64,000 bases of DNA from Marinicella meishanensis (GTDB lineage Bacteria; Pseudomonadota; Gammaproteobacteria; Xanthomonadales; Marinicellaceae): contig NZ_JAIOUV010000002.1 of the NCBI RefSeq assembly GCF_019931145.1, forward strand, positions 248,001 through 312,000, written 5' to 3'. Shown piece after piece: positions 52,698 to 62,438 of this stretch. How positions within the stretch are numbered: position 1 is the stretch's first letter; each line of letters begins with the position of its first letter. The notes under the pieces were generated by a model, which saw only the letters and a list, made by a program, of their open reading frames with translations, had not been told where the DNA came from and ran no database searches. The position numbers and the translations under genes are program-made.

Positions 52698-53264
52698 TTA
52701 AATGTTGTCGTGATTTGTGTTGTTGGCCGCTTGTTCAGCGGTCATTTTATTTTTATTAAAGAAGGTGTATGACAAAGTCAGCACTTCAATGTCTTTGGGA
52801 ATATCGGAACTGACGATGAAGGTCACTGGCATGTTCTTCTCTTCACCCGGTTGCAACAGTTGTTCGGTGAAACAAAAGCACTCGGTTTTGCTGAAATACA
52901 ATGATGCTTGGCCCGGCGCCACACTGGGTACGGCTTGGCCAGTGACCGCCACATCAGCCACATTTTGCGCGATGTATTCTGTGGCATACAATTTACCTGG
53001 AATCACTTCCATGGAAAACTGTTTGGGTTTGAAGGCCCAAGGCAAGTCGCTGTTGACGGTGCCATCGAATTGCACCGTGATGGTGTGGTCAGCCGTTTGG
53101 TTGGTGACGTCTTCGGTGGCCACCACCCCGGTCTTGCCGTTCAGGCCGGTGATGTCACAGATGATGTCATACAGGGGAATCATCAATCCCACAAAACCCA
53201 CCATGGCCACCACCACCACGAGGCTGGTTCGGACCACCTTTCTGGTACCCAGTTCACGCTGCAT
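52698..53264 (-). CDS. ctaG: Cytochrome c oxidase assembly protein CtaG (Cox11)
   Basis: Copper chaperone of 188 aa that delivers Cu to the CuB centre of subunit I. The ATG at 53264 (MQRELGTRKV) starts just before a membrane helix (SLVVVVAMVGFVGLMIPLYD), followed by ICDITGLNG. The copper-binding signature is SKTECFCFTEQLLQPGEEKN with the CFCF motif, and the C-terminal LTLSYTFFNK is typical. The start overlaps the 3' end of the 42-aa small protein gene by 11 bp. Confidence 0.95.
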   Translation of the reverse strand: MQRELGTRKVVRTSLVVVVAMVGFVGLMIPLYDIICDITGLNGKTGVVATEDVTNQTADHTITVQFDGTVNSDLPWAFKPKQFSMEVIPGKLYATEYIAQNVADVAVTGQAVPSVAPGQASLYFSKTECFCFTEQLLQPGEEKNMPVTFIVSSDIPKDIEVLTLSYTFFNKNKMTAEQAANNTNHDNI

Positions 53265-53382
53265 GGGTCGCCACCTTATACACCGCCCAAGCAAAGAAAC
53301 CCACCGCCACCAGCGCCAACACCACGGCGGTTTTTCTGGCGGCTTTGCGTTGTTGCTGGAGGCGTTGTTCTTCTGAATTCAT
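53254..53382 (-). CDS. Cytochrome oxidase small assembly protein (42 aa)
   Basis: Very short gene of 42 codons plus TGA, between coxA and ctaG. The ATG complements 53380-53382. It encodes a basic, Gln/Arg-rich start (MNSEEQRLQQQRKAARKTAV) and one membrane helix (VLALVAVGFFAWAVYKVA). Small single-helix proteins of this type are known at this exact position in proteobacterial cox operons. AGG lies upstream at a workable distance. It starts 14 bp after the coxA stop and overlaps ctaG by 11 bp. Confidence 0.8.
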   Translation of the reverse strand: MNSEEQRLQQQRKAARKTAVVLALVAVGFFAWAVYKVATHAA

Positions 53383-53396
53383 CGCTGTGCCTGGCT

Positions 53397-55022
53397 TCAG
53401 TGGGTTTTACCGTGAGCCATTTTGTCCAAATCAACCGGTCCGAAATCTTCGAACGTGTGATACGGCGCCGGTGAAGGCACGGTCCATTCCAGACCTTTGG
53501 CGCCTTCCCACACTTCAGCCGTCGCTTTTTCACCACCGCGCACGGTTTTCCACACGATGTAGATGAAGAAGACCTGGGCCAAACCGAAGGCAAAACCACC
53601 GATCGAAGACCACATGTTGAATTCAGCAAACTGCGTGGAATAATCCGGAATCCGTCTGGGCATACCGGCCAAGCCCAAGAAGTGTTGTGGGAAGAACAAC
53701 ACGTTGACAGAAATGGTCGACCACCAGAAGTGGATTTTACCCAAGCGTTCGTTGTACATGTGACCCGACCATTTGGGCAACCAGTAATAAGCCCCGGCGA
53801 TGATCGCAAACACCGCACCGGTCACCAACACATAATGGAAATGCGCCACAATGAAGTAGGTGTCGTGGTACTGCAGATCCACTGGCGCCAAGGCCATCAT
53901 CACCCCGGAGAAACCACCGATGGTGAACAAGATCACGAAGGCCAATGAGAACAGCATCGGTGTTTCAAAGGTCATCGACCCTTTCCACATCGTCGCCACC
54001 CAGTTAAACACCTTCACCCCAGTGGGCACCGCAATCATCATGGTGGCGTACATGAAATACAATTCAGCGCCCAAGGGCATCCCGACTGAAAACATGTGGT
54101 GCGCCCACACAATGAAGGACAAGAATGCAATGGCCGCGGTGGCGTAAACCATCGACACGTAACCAAACAACGGCTTGCGGGCAAAGGTGGGAATGATTTC
54201 AGAAATCACACCAAAGGCCGGCAAGATCATGATGTACACTTCGGGGTGACCGAAGAACCAGAAAATGTGCTGGAACAACACCGGATCACCACCGCCGGCG
54301 GCGTTGAAGAAACTGGTGTCAAAGTAGCGATCGGTCAACAACATGGTCACCGCACCGGCCAACACAGGCATCACGGCGATCAACAAGAAGGCGGTGATCA
54401 ACCAAGTCCAAACGAACAAGGGCATGTTCAAGTAGCCGACGTTGGGCGCGCGCATGTTCATGATGGTGGCGATCACATTGATCGCACCCATGATCGAGGA
54501 AATCCCCATCAAATGCACGGCAAACACCAAATAAGCGACGTTGTGTCCACCTTGCAACACCAAGGGTGGGTACATGGTCCAACCACCGGCTGGCGCCCCG
54601 CCATCCATGAATAAGGTCGATGACAAAATGGCGAAAGCGAATGGCAAAATCCAGAATGACCAGTTGTTCATCCGTGGCAAGGCCATGTCAGGGGCCCCAA
54701 TCATCATTGGGATCATCCAGTTGGCCAAGCCCACAAAGGCTGGCATCACCGCACCAAACACCATGATCAATGCATGCATGGTGGTCATTTGGTTGAAGAA
54801 ATCTGGCTCCACGAATTGCAGGCCAGGTTGGAACAGTTCCAGTCGAATGACCATCGCCATGGCGCCACCAAAGATGAACATGGCAAAGGCAAAGATCAAA
54901 TACAAGGTACCGATGTCTTTGTGATTGGTGGTCATCAACCAACGCTTCACAAACCCTTTGGGCTTGTGATCATGATCGTGGTGATCGTGAGCTATTTCAT
55001 CGTGTGTGATATCGTGACTCAT
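53397..55022 (-). CDS. coxA: Cytochrome c oxidase subunit I
   Basis: Catalytic heme-copper subunit of 541 aa. The ATG at 55022 has AGAGG at good spacing. Twelve helices are present. Key motifs include TMHALIMVFGAVMPAFVG (heme a ligand), FWFFGHPEVYIMILPAFGVI (CuB histidine and the His-Tyr crosslink with the K-channel region), WAHHMFSVGMPLGAELYF and FIVAHFHYVLVTGAVFAIIA (heme a/a3 ligands). The proton D-channel segment (NWMIPMMIGAPDMALPRMNN) is intact, so this is an A-type oxidase. A His/Asp-rich N-terminal stretch (HDHHDHDHKPKG) is unusual and could bind metal. Confidence 0.97.
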   Translation of the reverse strand: MSHDITHDEIAHDHHDHDHKPKGFVKRWLMTTNHKDIGTLYLIFAFAMFIFGGAMAMVIRLELFQPGLQFVEPDFFNQMTTMHALIMVFGAVMPAFVGLANWMIPMMIGAPDMALPRMNNWSFWILPFAFAILSSTLFMDGGAPAGGWTMYPPLVLQGGHNVAYLVFAVHLMGISSIMGAINVIATIMNMRAPNVGYLNMPLFVWTWLITAFLLIAVMPVLAGAVTMLLTDRYFDTSFFNAAGGGDPVLFQHIFWFFGHPEVYIMILPAFGVISEIIPTFARKPLFGYVSMVYATAAIAFLSFIVWAHHMFSVGMPLGAELYFMYATMMIAVPTGVKVFNWVATMWKGSMTFETPMLFSLAFVILFTIGGFSGVMMALAPVDLQYHDTYFIVAHFHYVLVTGAVFAIIAGAYYWLPKWSGHMYNERLGKIHFWWSTISVNVLFFPQHFLGLAGMPRRIPDYSTQFAEFNMWSSIGGFAFGLAQVFFIYIVWKTVRGGEKATAEVWEGAKGLEWTVPSPAPYHTFEDFGPVDLDKMAHGKTH

Positions 55023-55037
55023 CTTCAATCCTCTCAA

Positions 55038-56192
55038 TTATTGTTTCATGCTTTTGACAGTGGCTGGCTGAACGGCGTCAGCAGCGGTGTTGCCAAAAGA
55101 ATTGCGGGTGTAAGTGATGGCAGCGGCGATGTCACTTTCTGACAACAAATTACCGAATGCCTGCATTGCGGTGCCGGGCTTGCCATTGAGCACCAAATCA
55201 ATTTGGGCTGCTGGATCGCCATTGACCAATTCACTGCCAGCCAGGGCAGGGAAAGCCGGCTCCATGCCGGTGCCGTCGGCTTGGTGACAGGTGGCACATT
55301 GGGTGTTGTACACCTCTTCGCCCTGGGCCATCAGCTCAGCTTGGGTCCATTCTTTGTCAACCATTTCAGCTTCCACGGCTTGGGTGCCTTTTTGTTCGGC
55401 CAACCAAGCAGCGTAATCTTCCTGACTCAACACCTCGACCACAATGGGCATGAAGCCATGGTCTTTACCACACAACTCGGCACATTGACCGCGGTAAGTG
55501 CCTGGGGTTTTGACATTGGTCCAGGCTTCATTGATGAAACCGGGTATGGCGTCTCGCTTCCAACCAAAATCAGGCACCCACCAGGCGTGGATCACGTCAT
55601 CGGCGGTGAGCAAGAAGCGGATGTTGGTGTTGGCTGGGATGACCAATGGGTTGTCGACATCCAACAGGTAATTCTCAACGGTGGCCGGATCAATTCCTGA
55701 GCCCTTTTGGCGGGCCAGGTTGCTGTCTTTGGCCAGGGTGCTCAAAAAACTGATGCCCTCTTCCATGTAATCGTATTTCCACTTCCATTGGTAACCGGTC
55801 ACTTTGATCGTCAGGTCAAACTGCATGCGTTTGCCGGCATCATCGGTGGGGTTCTCCATGGTGATCAAAGCACGGGTCGCTGGTATCGCAATCACCACCA
55901 AAATCAAAATGGGGATGATGGTCCAAATCACTTCAGCCTTGGTGCTGTGGGTGAATTGTTCGGCTTGAGCGCCTTTGGATTTGCGGTGGGCGAAGATCGA
56001 CACGATCATGGCGCCAAACACCACCACCCCAATCACAATACAAATCCACAAGGTGAACATGTGCATCCCATAGGCGGCCTCACTGAATTCGGTGACACCC
56101 TTTCTTAAATTCAATCCATATTCAGCTGCGGCCATGGACGTTGCCAACAAACCCGCAATCAGCATCATGAATTTAATCTGTGCTTTTTTCAT
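55038..56192 (-). CDS. coxB: Cytochrome c oxidase subunit II with fused cytochrome c domain
   Basis: Subunit of 384 aa (caa3-like arrangement). A signal sequence and two membrane helices come first, then a cupredoxin domain with the CuA site. Its ligands are in DVIHAWWVPDFGWKRDAIPG and CAELCGKDHGFMPI (two Cys, His, Met). After a linker, a C-terminal class I cytochrome c domain carries the heme motif CATCHQADGTGMEPAFPALA with a later Met in TAMQAFGNLLSE. The fused domain accepts electrons directly from soluble or membrane cytochrome c. It is the first gene of the cox block. Confidence 0.96.
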   Translation of the reverse strand: MKKAQIKFMMLIAGLLATSMAAAEYGLNLRKGVTEFSEAAYGMHMFTLWICIVIGVVVFGAMIVSIFAHRKSKGAQAEQFTHSTKAEVIWTIIPILILVVIAIPATRALITMENPTDDAGKRMQFDLTIKVTGYQWKWKYDYMEEGISFLSTLAKDSNLARQKGSGIDPATVENYLLDVDNPLVIPANTNIRFLLTADDVIHAWWVPDFGWKRDAIPGFINEAWTNVKTPGTYRGQCAELCGKDHGFMPIVVEVLSQEDYAAWLAEQKGTQAVEAEMVDKEWTQAELMAQGEEVYNTQCATCHQADGTGMEPAFPALAGSELVNGDPAAQIDLVLNGKPGTAMQAFGNLLSESDIAAAITYTRNSFGNTAADAVQPATVKSMKQ

Positions 56193-56609
56193 AAATTATT
56201 ACCCTAAAGAATTTTTGAAAACCAAGACCTGGCTCGTGTGGCAATGATGTTTGCCGGGGGAATGCCACACACATTGCACCCAACAAAGGCCGACTGAGGC
56301 GCTGCCCCAATCAATCATCAACCCTCAAAAACCAACCGGTCAAACCGGCCACTGTGGCTGCGACCAAATGTCGCACAGGTCAAACGCGGCAATTCTACCA
56401 CGCGACATCAAAAATATCTGCAACTTGTGTTATTTTTTTGTTAGCTGACAGTGCTTCACTGGCCTGTTTTGGCGGGCCGTTTTGCGGTCGCTGTGACGCC
56501 CCACAAAAAAATTGAAAAAAAATGTGTTGATTGGCCCGACTCAATCATCTTCCTACTTAAACACCTGCCAATCAGGTGTCCGAATTGTTAATACGAAGAG
56601 GATGAAACC
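56193..56609. other. Intergenic region between coxB and the small secreted ORF
   Basis: About 417 bp without a supported gene. It should contain the cox operon promoter on the minus strand; a TAGAAT in that strand near 56396 is a candidate -10 without a matching -35. A 7-bp perfect hairpin (ACACCTG-ccaat-CAGGTGT, 56561-56579) lies 30 bp before the small ORF. Confidence 0.55.
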
Positions 56610-56795
56610 ATGAAAAAACACACATTATTGATGCTGACTGGCCTGACCCTGGCAGGCCCAATTCAAGCCGCTGAACCTTTCATCACCTACCGCATTGGAA
56701 TTTCTGACAGATGTGGCAGAGGGAATATTTCTGTGGCAGCCCAACAAGGTGGCTGTGGATTCCAACTTTGCCCGCATGGAGGGTTACAACTCTGA
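56610..56795 (+). pseudogene. Small secreted ORF, probably frameshifted
   Basis: A 61-codon frame with a good ribosome-binding site (AGAGGA) and a clear signal peptide (MKKHTLLMLTGLTLAGPIQA-AE). After about residue 30 the frame becomes Cys/Gly-rich and uses rare AGA codons (DRCGRGNISV). In contrast, the adjacent frame reads a protein-like TALEFLTDVAEGIFLWQPNK followed by VAVDSNFARMEGYNSD and ends at a stop two bases beyond. The most likely explanation is a single-base indel soon after the signal-peptide cleavage site. It could also be an intact small secreted peptide. No family was recognised. Confidence 0.5.
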
Positions 56796-56903
56796 CTGAC
56801 CATTCATTATACAACGGTTCAGCAGCGACTGATTGTGTTGCGCTGGGTTCAGTGCATTCATTATAATTCACGCTCGCTTTCAAACACTTTGCCGGAACCC
56901 CTC

Positions 56904-59900
56904 ATGACACAGCAAGCCCTGCCCTTTTCCGATCATTACTTGATGGATGAAGAAACCCTGGTCAACCAACTGTTGGATGCCGCCAATCCCGGTGCCACCA
57001 AACGCCAGGAAATCAAACAACTGGCCACTGAATTGGTCCAAAACGTGCGGGCCCAAATCGATGACATGGATGGGGTCGATGCGTTCATGAAGGAATACGA
57101 CCTGTCATCCAAAGAAGGCATCTTATTGATGTGTCTGGCCGAAGCCTTGTTGCGCATCCCGGACAAAGTCACCGCCGACAAGTTGATCAAAGACAAAATT
57201 CTCGAGGCCGACTGGAAATCCCATTTGGGTAAAAGTGATTCCTTGTTCGTCAATGCCTCCACCTGGGGCTTGATGCTGACCGGTAAAATCATTGACATCG
57301 ATGAAAGCAAAAGCGGCATGAAAAAAGCGCTGGACAAATTCATCAACAAAACCGGCGAACCGGTGATCCGCAAAGGCATCCACCGAGCCATGCAGGTGAT
57401 GGGCAAACAATTTGTCATGGGCCGCAACATCAACGAAGCGATCAAACGATCCGGCAAAAAAGGGTTCAGAGACTACCGCTACTCCTATGACATGCTGGGC
57501 GAAGCCGCCTTGACCCAAGCCGATGCCGACCGCTATTTTCAGGCTTATTTGTCATCCATCGACCGCATTGCCGCGGCCAACCGCAAACGCCACATCAACG
57601 ACGCCTCGAGCATTTCCATCAAATTGTCAGCCCTGCATCCACGTTACGAGGTGGCCAATGTGTCGCGGGTGATCACCGAGCTGGTGCCCCGGGTGTTGGA
57701 AATTGCCAACCAAGCCAAGGCCCTCAATGTGGCGCTCACCATCGATGCCGAAGAAGCCGATCGCTTGGAAATTTCCTTGCAGGTTTTTGCCGCCGTTTAT
57801 GCCCAACTGGAAGATTACCAAGGCTTTGGACTGGTGGTCCAGGCCTACCAAAAACGGGCTTTGAAAGTGCTGGAGTGGCTGGCTGATTTGTACGATCAAC
57901 ACCACCGCCTGATCCCCATCCGTTTGGTCAAAGGCGCCTATTGGGACACCGAAGTGAAACGGGCCCAGGAACAGGGGTTGAGTCATTATCCGGTGTTCAC
58001 CCGCAAGGTCAACACCGATGTGTCCTATTTGGCTTGTGCCCGCTTTTTGTTGCACAACCGCTCACGCTTTTACCCGCAATTTGCCACCCACAACGCCAAC
58101 ACCGTGGCCGCGGTCAAAGTCATGGCGGGTGATGCCGGCGGCTATGAATTTCAACGCCTGCATGGCATGGGCCAGGCCCTGCATGCCCAAACCATCAGCC
58201 CCGATGGCTTGGACCGACCCTGTCGCATTTACGCGCCGGTGGGTTCGCACGAGGACTTGCTGCCCTATTTGGTGCGGCGTTTGCTGGAAAATGGCGCCAA
58301 CACCTCATTCGTTAACCGCCTCACCGATTTGAACCTGGACATCGATGACATCACCCAAGACCCGATTGAAAAAACCCGCAAGCACAAATCGCATTTGCAC
58401 CCGATGTTGCCGTTGCCGCGCGACATTTTTGGCGCCGATCGGGTCAATTCAGCCGGGGTGAATTTGGGTGACATGCAAACCGTGGACACGCTGTTGGCAG
58501 CGATTCAAGCCGAAGCCAGCCACAAACACCACGCCACCTCCTTGGTGCCTGGCAGCGAGGCCGCAGGCGAGTTGGTGGAAGTGTATGCACCGGCCAATTT
58601 GGAGGTGCAGGTGGGTACCTACAACCGCGCGCAGAGCGACGACATTAAGCGCGCCATCAGCCAAGCCCGCAAGGCCTTCCCGGCCTGGCGCGACACCGCA
58701 GTGGCGACCAAAGCCAATGCTTTGTTGAAACTGGCTGACCTGTTGGAACAACACCAAACGGAATTGCTCTACCTGCTGCAAAACGAAGCCGGTAAAACCC
58801 TGGGCGATTGCATCGCGGAATTGCGCGAAGCGGTGGATTTTTGTCGCTACTATGCTGCTGAGGCCACCCGCTTGTGTGTCAGTGGCGAAAAGATGCCTGG
58901 CCCCACCGGCGAAAGCAACTATCTGTACCATCAGGGCAAAGGCGTGTTTGTTTGCATCAGCCCATGGAATTTTCCGCTGGCCATCTTCACCGGACAAATT
59001 GTGGCGGCCTTGGTCACCGGCAACTGTGTGATTGCCAAGCCGGCCGAACAAACCAGCTTGATTGGCCATTTCACTGCCCAACTGATTCACCAAGCCGGCA
59101 TCCCCACCGACGTGTTTCAACTGTTGCTGGGACCCGGCAGCGCCATCGGCACCCCCTTGTGTCAAAGCAATGACATCGCTGGGGTGGTGTTCACCGGTTC
59201 CACCCAAACCGCGCAGATCATCAACCAAAACTTGGCCAGCCGCCAAGGCGCTGCGATTGCCACATTGATCGCCGAAACCGGCGGCCAAAACTGCATGATT
59301 GCCGACTCTTCTTGCCTGCCCGAACAATTGGTCAAGGACGTCATCAATTCCGCCTTTTTCAGTGCCGGTCAACGCTGTTCGGCCCTGCGGGTGTTGTTCA
59401 TCCAGGACGATGTGGCTGATAAAGTCATCCACATGTTGCAAGGGGCGATGGACGAGTTGAGTGTGGGCAAACCACAGCTGTTCGCCACCGACTTGGGCCC
59501 GGTGATCGATGCCCGTGCCCTGCAGGTGCTGCAAAACCACCAGGCCCGCATGCAGCAACAGGCCAAACCCATCAAGTCTTTGCCCACACCCCCACTGAAT
59601 GGTCACTTCTTTGCCCCCCAAGCGGTCGAGATCGACTCACTGGATTTGCTCGAACAAGAAATTTTCGGCCCCTTCTTGCACGTGATCCGCTACCGCGCCA
59701 GCGAATTGGACCAAGTGATTGATGCCATCAATGGCACCGGTTATGGCCTGACCGCCGGCGTCCATTCACGCATCGATGACACCATTGAATACGTGATGTC
59801 ACGCATCCAGGCCGGCAACTGCTACATCAACCGCAACATGACCGGTGCGGTCGTTGGGGTGAATCCCTTCGGTGGCATGGGCTTGTCCGGCACCGGCCCC

Positions 59901-60014
59901 AAAGCCGGCGGGCCGGGCTATCTGCGTCAATTCCTCACCGAAAAAACCATCACCAACAACATATCTGCGGTGGGCGGCAACGCCGACTTGTTGGAGCTGT
60001 CGGACGACGAGTGA
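56904..60014 (+). CDS. putA: Bifunctional proline dehydrogenase / L-glutamate gamma-semialdehyde dehydrogenase PutA
   Basis: Enzyme of 1036 aa that oxidises proline to glutamate in two steps. The ATG at 56904 gives a start typical of short PutA. After a helical N-terminal arm, the FAD-dependent proline dehydrogenase barrel spans about residues 120-480, with [44 protein letters not shown] and [13 protein letters not shown]. The aldehyde dehydrogenase half spans about 560-1020, with [52 protein letters not shown] and the catalytic cysteine in [14 protein letters not shown] (about Cys825). The N-terminal ribbon-helix-helix repressor domain of E. coli PutA (1320 aa) is absent, so this form should not self-regulate transcription. 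Confidence 0.96.
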   Translation: MTQQALPFSDHYLMDEETLVNQLLDAANPGATKRQEIKQLATELVQNVRAQIDDMDGVDAFMKEYDLSSKEGILLMCLAEALLRIPDKVTADKLIKDKILEADWKSHLGKSDSLFVNASTWGLMLTGKIIDIDESKSGMKKALDKFINKTGEPVIRKGIHRAMQVMGKQFVMGRNINEAIKRSGKKGFRDYRYSYDMLGEAALTQADADRYFQAYLSSIDRIAAANRKRHINDASSISIKLSALHPRYEVANVSRVITELVPRVLEIANQAKALNVALTIDAEEADRLEISLQVFAAVYAQLEDYQGFGLVVQAYQKRALKVLEWLADLYDQHHRLIPIRLVKGAYWDTEVKRAQEQGLSHYPVFTRKVNTDVSYLACARFLLHNRSRFYPQFATHNANTVAAVKVMAGDAGGYEFQRLHGMGQALHAQTISPDGLDRPCRIYAPVGSHEDLLPYLVRRLLENGANTSFVNRLTDLNLDIDDITQDPIEKTRKHKSHLHPMLPLPRDIFGADRVNSAGVNLGDMQTVDTLLAAIQAEASHKHHATSLVPGSEAAGELVEVYAPANLEVQVGTYNRAQSDDIKRAISQARKAFPAWRDTAVATKANALLKLADLLEQHQTELLYLLQNEAGKTLGDCIAELREAVDFCRYYAAEATRLCVSGEKMPGPTGESNYLYHQGKGVFVCISPWNFPLAIFTGQIVAALVTGNCVIAKPAEQTSLIGHFTAQLIHQAGIPTDVFQLLLGPGSAIGTPLCQSNDIAGVVFTGSTQTAQIINQNLASRQGAAIATLIAETGGQNCMIADSSCLPEQLVKDVINSAFFSAGQRCSALRVLFIQDDVADKVIHMLQGAMDELSVGKPQLFATDLGPVIDARALQVLQNHQARMQQQAKPIKSLPTPPLNGHFFAPQAVEIDSLDLLEQEIFGPFLHVIRYRASELDQVIDAINGTGYGLTAGVHSRIDDTIEYVMSRIQAGNCYINRNMTGAVVGVNPFGGMGLSGTGPKAGGPGYLRQFLTEKTITNNISAVGGNADLLELSDDE

Positions 60015-60033
60015 TGCCCTGATCAAGTGGTGC

Positions 60034-60058
60034 CTGATGTGACAATGGTTCACATCAG
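60034..60058 (+). terminator. Stem-loop after putA
   Basis: CTGATGTGA pairs perfectly with TCACATCAG across a 7-nt loop, 20 bp after the putA stop. No strong T run follows, so it is at best a weak terminator. Confidence 0.4.
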
Positions 60059-60204
60059 CACATAAAACGTGAACCACATCATACATTTTCCAACGCTGCA
60101 ATAAAATCACCACCCAACCCTTGTTTCTTCGCTTGTGGCGGTGAATCATGGGGGTGCTGTCGATGATTTTTGGCGACAGGCGCAACCCGCAGAGGAGGTG
60201 AATG

Positions 60205-60615
60205 ATGCGACATTTCATGTTTTTTTGGCTGCTGGCATGTCAGCTGCCCCATGCCGCCCTGGCCCTTGACTGGAAACCCGGTTACATGAGCTGTGACCAA
60301 GCGGTGCGACAACCCATTGCCCGCGCTTGGCGTGCGGCCAACTACCTGGAAGAAACGCTGTCTGAGATCGAGAAAGACCTCAAAGACGGCGATGACTGTG
60401 GGGCCGACACCCTGGCCTTGTTGGAGCGTTTGGACGGTTTGATTGGCACGGTCTATGAACCACTGCAATCAGCCATTGAGCGCCTGCCCGAATGTGAGAA
60501 ATTTTTCAGCGAAGGCCTGATGGGCTTGTTGAAAACACGCTCTGATGGCCTCTCTGACCGACTGTTTCTGGCCTCCAGAACGGCGGCCACTTTGATCGAC
60601 CAGTGCGACAACTGA
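60205..60615 (+). CDS. Small exported protein of unknown function
   Basis: Protein of 136 aa, not recognised. Two adjacent ATG codons (60202, 60205) follow an excellent AGGAGGTGA; spacing favours 60205. A signal peptide ends near ALA-LD. The mature part is largely helical (ARAWRAANYLEETLSEIEKD and FFSEGLMGLLKTRSDGLSDR) and has four cysteines (SCDQ, DDCG, PECE, DQCD), which could form two disulfides in the periplasm. It stands alone between putA and exeA. Confidence 0.65.
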   Translation: MRHFMFFWLLACQLPHAALALDWKPGYMSCDQAVRQPIARAWRAANYLEETLSEIEKDLKDGDDCGADTLALLERLDGLIGTVYEPLQSAIERLPECEKFFSEGLMGLLKTRSDGLSDRLFLASRTAATLIDQCDN

Positions 60616-60929
60616 TCACGCGGTCGCGCGCAAGCTTGATTACAATTTGACTCGAATTCGATTTGGCCAAGCAGGGTTGGGGCCGTGATAGACCGCTGCC
60701 GAGGACCTTGTTGATCACCACAGTCAATCGGTCCCAACAGTCGGCAATCATGTGGTGAAACAATTGCCTTTCGCCCGGTTCGGCGCTGAGGAAAGCACCA
60801 CCACCGACAAATAACCCGGATCCAACCGAACTAGCGAGAATAAATTTGTTTGCTGGCCTGCTGACTTTGTATCCCCGGGCAAAGGGCATTACAATTGAAC
60901 CTTTTTGTTGACCACTTGCCACAGCAGCC
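60616..60929. other. Intergenic region before exeA
   Basis: About 314 bp with no supported gene on the plus strand. A minus-strand frame runs open across it and into both neighbours, but I could not tie it to a family or a start signal. The exeA promoter is expected near its right end. Confidence 0.5.
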
Positions 60930-62435
60930 ATGTATTTGGAATATTTCAACTTGCAACAAGCACCGTTCTCGATCACCCCAGATCCTGAATTTGTTTACTT
61001 GAGCGAAAAACACCAGGAATCATTGGCCCATTTGGTTTATGGCGTCACCCGCGGTGGCGGTGCTGGTTTTGTGCAACTGACGGGCGAAGTGGGTACCGGC
61101 AAAACCACCATCAGTCGCTTGTTCCTACAAAAACTACCGGCCGACACCCAAGCGGCCTTGATCCTCAACCCCAACATCACCCCGGTGGAATTGCTGGAAA
61201 ACATCTTCAAAGAATTCAAGCTTTCTACCCGTGGCATCAAGGGTAAACTCAATGCCATGGTGGAAAAACTCAATCAACAGCTGTTGCAGTGGTGGTCTGA
61301 AGGCAAAAACACCGTGGTGATCATCGACGAAGCGCAAAACATCCCACGTGACACCTTGGAACAATTGCGTTTGTTGACCAATTTGGAAACCGATCAACAA
61401 AAGCTGCTGCAAATCATCCTCATTGGCCAACCAGAATTGAAACAACTGATGCAACGCAAAGATTTGCGCCAACTGGCCCAACGCATCACTTCCCGCTTTC
61501 ATTTACAACCACTGTCGGCGGCCGAAACCCGCCGTTACATCCGCCACCGGGTGGCGGTTTCCAGTGGCGCCGATAACTTGTTTTCCAGCCGCGCCATCGA
61601 ACGGATTTTTCAGCAAACCCAAGGCATTCCCAGACTGATCAATGTGCTGTGTGATCGGGCCTTGGTGGTGGCCTTCGCGGCCGAAGACGACCGGGTCGGC
61701 AGCAAGCATGTGAAACAAGCCATCCGGGAAATTTATCCCGACCAGGTCAATGACTGGCACAAACTGTGGCCCATGGCCCTGATTGCGGTGTTGGCCCTGG
61801 TTTGGTGGCTGTGGCCGAATGCGGTGGTTGATGACCCAACCATTGATGTGCCGATCGAGTCACCCTGGGTGGTGCCCACCGAAGCGCCACTGGAATGGCC
61901 CAGTGCGGCCATCAGCTGGCAGCAATTATTGGCCCTGTGGGATGCCGATAATGGGGTCATCTGGAACCAAACCCGTTGCCCGGACATCAGCCTGATTGGC
62001 ATGGGTTGTTTGCGCCGTCAGGGCAACCTGAATCAAATCAGCCAACAAAATGTGCCCGTGCTGTTGTTGTTGGACAATGATCAGCTGGCCTTGCTCAAAG
62101 CCCAGCGCAATGGACAATGGTTGGTCGGCACCGCTGCCGGTGATCGTTGGGTGACAGCACAAGCCATCAATCAACGCTGGTTGGGCAGTTATTTCATCCT
62201 CTGGCCAATGGCAGTTGAACTGATTAATGATACAATCGGCGCTGCCACCCAGGATTGGGCATTGAATGTGGCACAAGTGATTGACAATGACCCCAGCATC
62301 CAAGCCGATGGGTTGACCGATTGGGTCACCGAATTCCAACAACGCAATGGTTTGGTGGCTGATGGCATCATTGGCAAAGAAACCCAAATGGCGCTGTCAT
62401 TGCACGCCTATCACGGACCCAAATTAGTTGAGTAA
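60930..62435 (+). CDS. exeA: ExeA-like AAA ATPase with peptidoglycan-binding domain
   Basis: General secretion pathway protein A homologue of 501 aa. The N-terminus YLEYFNLQQAPFSITPDPEF is the ExeA/MshM signature. The AAA domain has Walker A GEVGTGKTTISRLFLQKL and Walker B NTVVIIDEAQNIP, and GIPRLINVLCDRALV sensor-type segments. A membrane helix (PMALIAVLALVWWLWP, about residue 280) leads to a periplasmic part ending in a putative peptidoglycan-binding domain (TEFQQRNGLVADGIIGKETQ). With GspB it helps insert the type II secretion secretin through the cell wall. It starts a three-gene run with 3 bp to gspB. Confidence 0.9.
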   Translation: MYLEYFNLQQAPFSITPDPEFVYLSEKHQESLAHLVYGVTRGGGAGFVQLTGEVGTGKTTISRLFLQKLPADTQAALILNPNITPVELLENIFKEFKLSTRGIKGKLNAMVEKLNQQLLQWWSEGKNTVVIIDEAQNIPRDTLEQLRLLTNLETDQQKLLQIILIGQPELKQLMQRKDLRQLAQRITSRFHLQPLSAAETRRYIRHRVAVSSGADNLFSSRAIERIFQQTQGIPRLINVLCDRALVVAFAAEDDRVGSKHVKQAIREIYPDQVNDWHKLWPMALIAVLALVWWLWPNAVVDDPTIDVPIESPWVVPTEAPLEWPSAAISWQQLLALWDADNGVIWNQTRCPDISLIGMGCLRRQGNLNQISQQNVPVLLLLDNDQLALLKAQRNGQWLVGTAAGDRWVTAQAINQRWLGSYFILWPMAVELINDTIGAATQDWALNVAQVIDNDPSIQADGLTDWVTEFQQRNGLVADGIIGKETQMALSLHAYHGPKLVE

Positions 62436-62438
62436 GAC

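Noticed and set aside
56193-56609. Riboswitch or leader peptide upstream of the small ORF and putA
   Set aside because: Only a simple 7-bp hairpin is visible; no known riboswitch core or attenuator structure could be recognised.
60506-60976. Minus-strand frame spanning the gap before exeA
   Set aside because: It overlaps two better-supported plus-strand genes, and no family or start signal was recognised; a decayed gene cannot be excluded.
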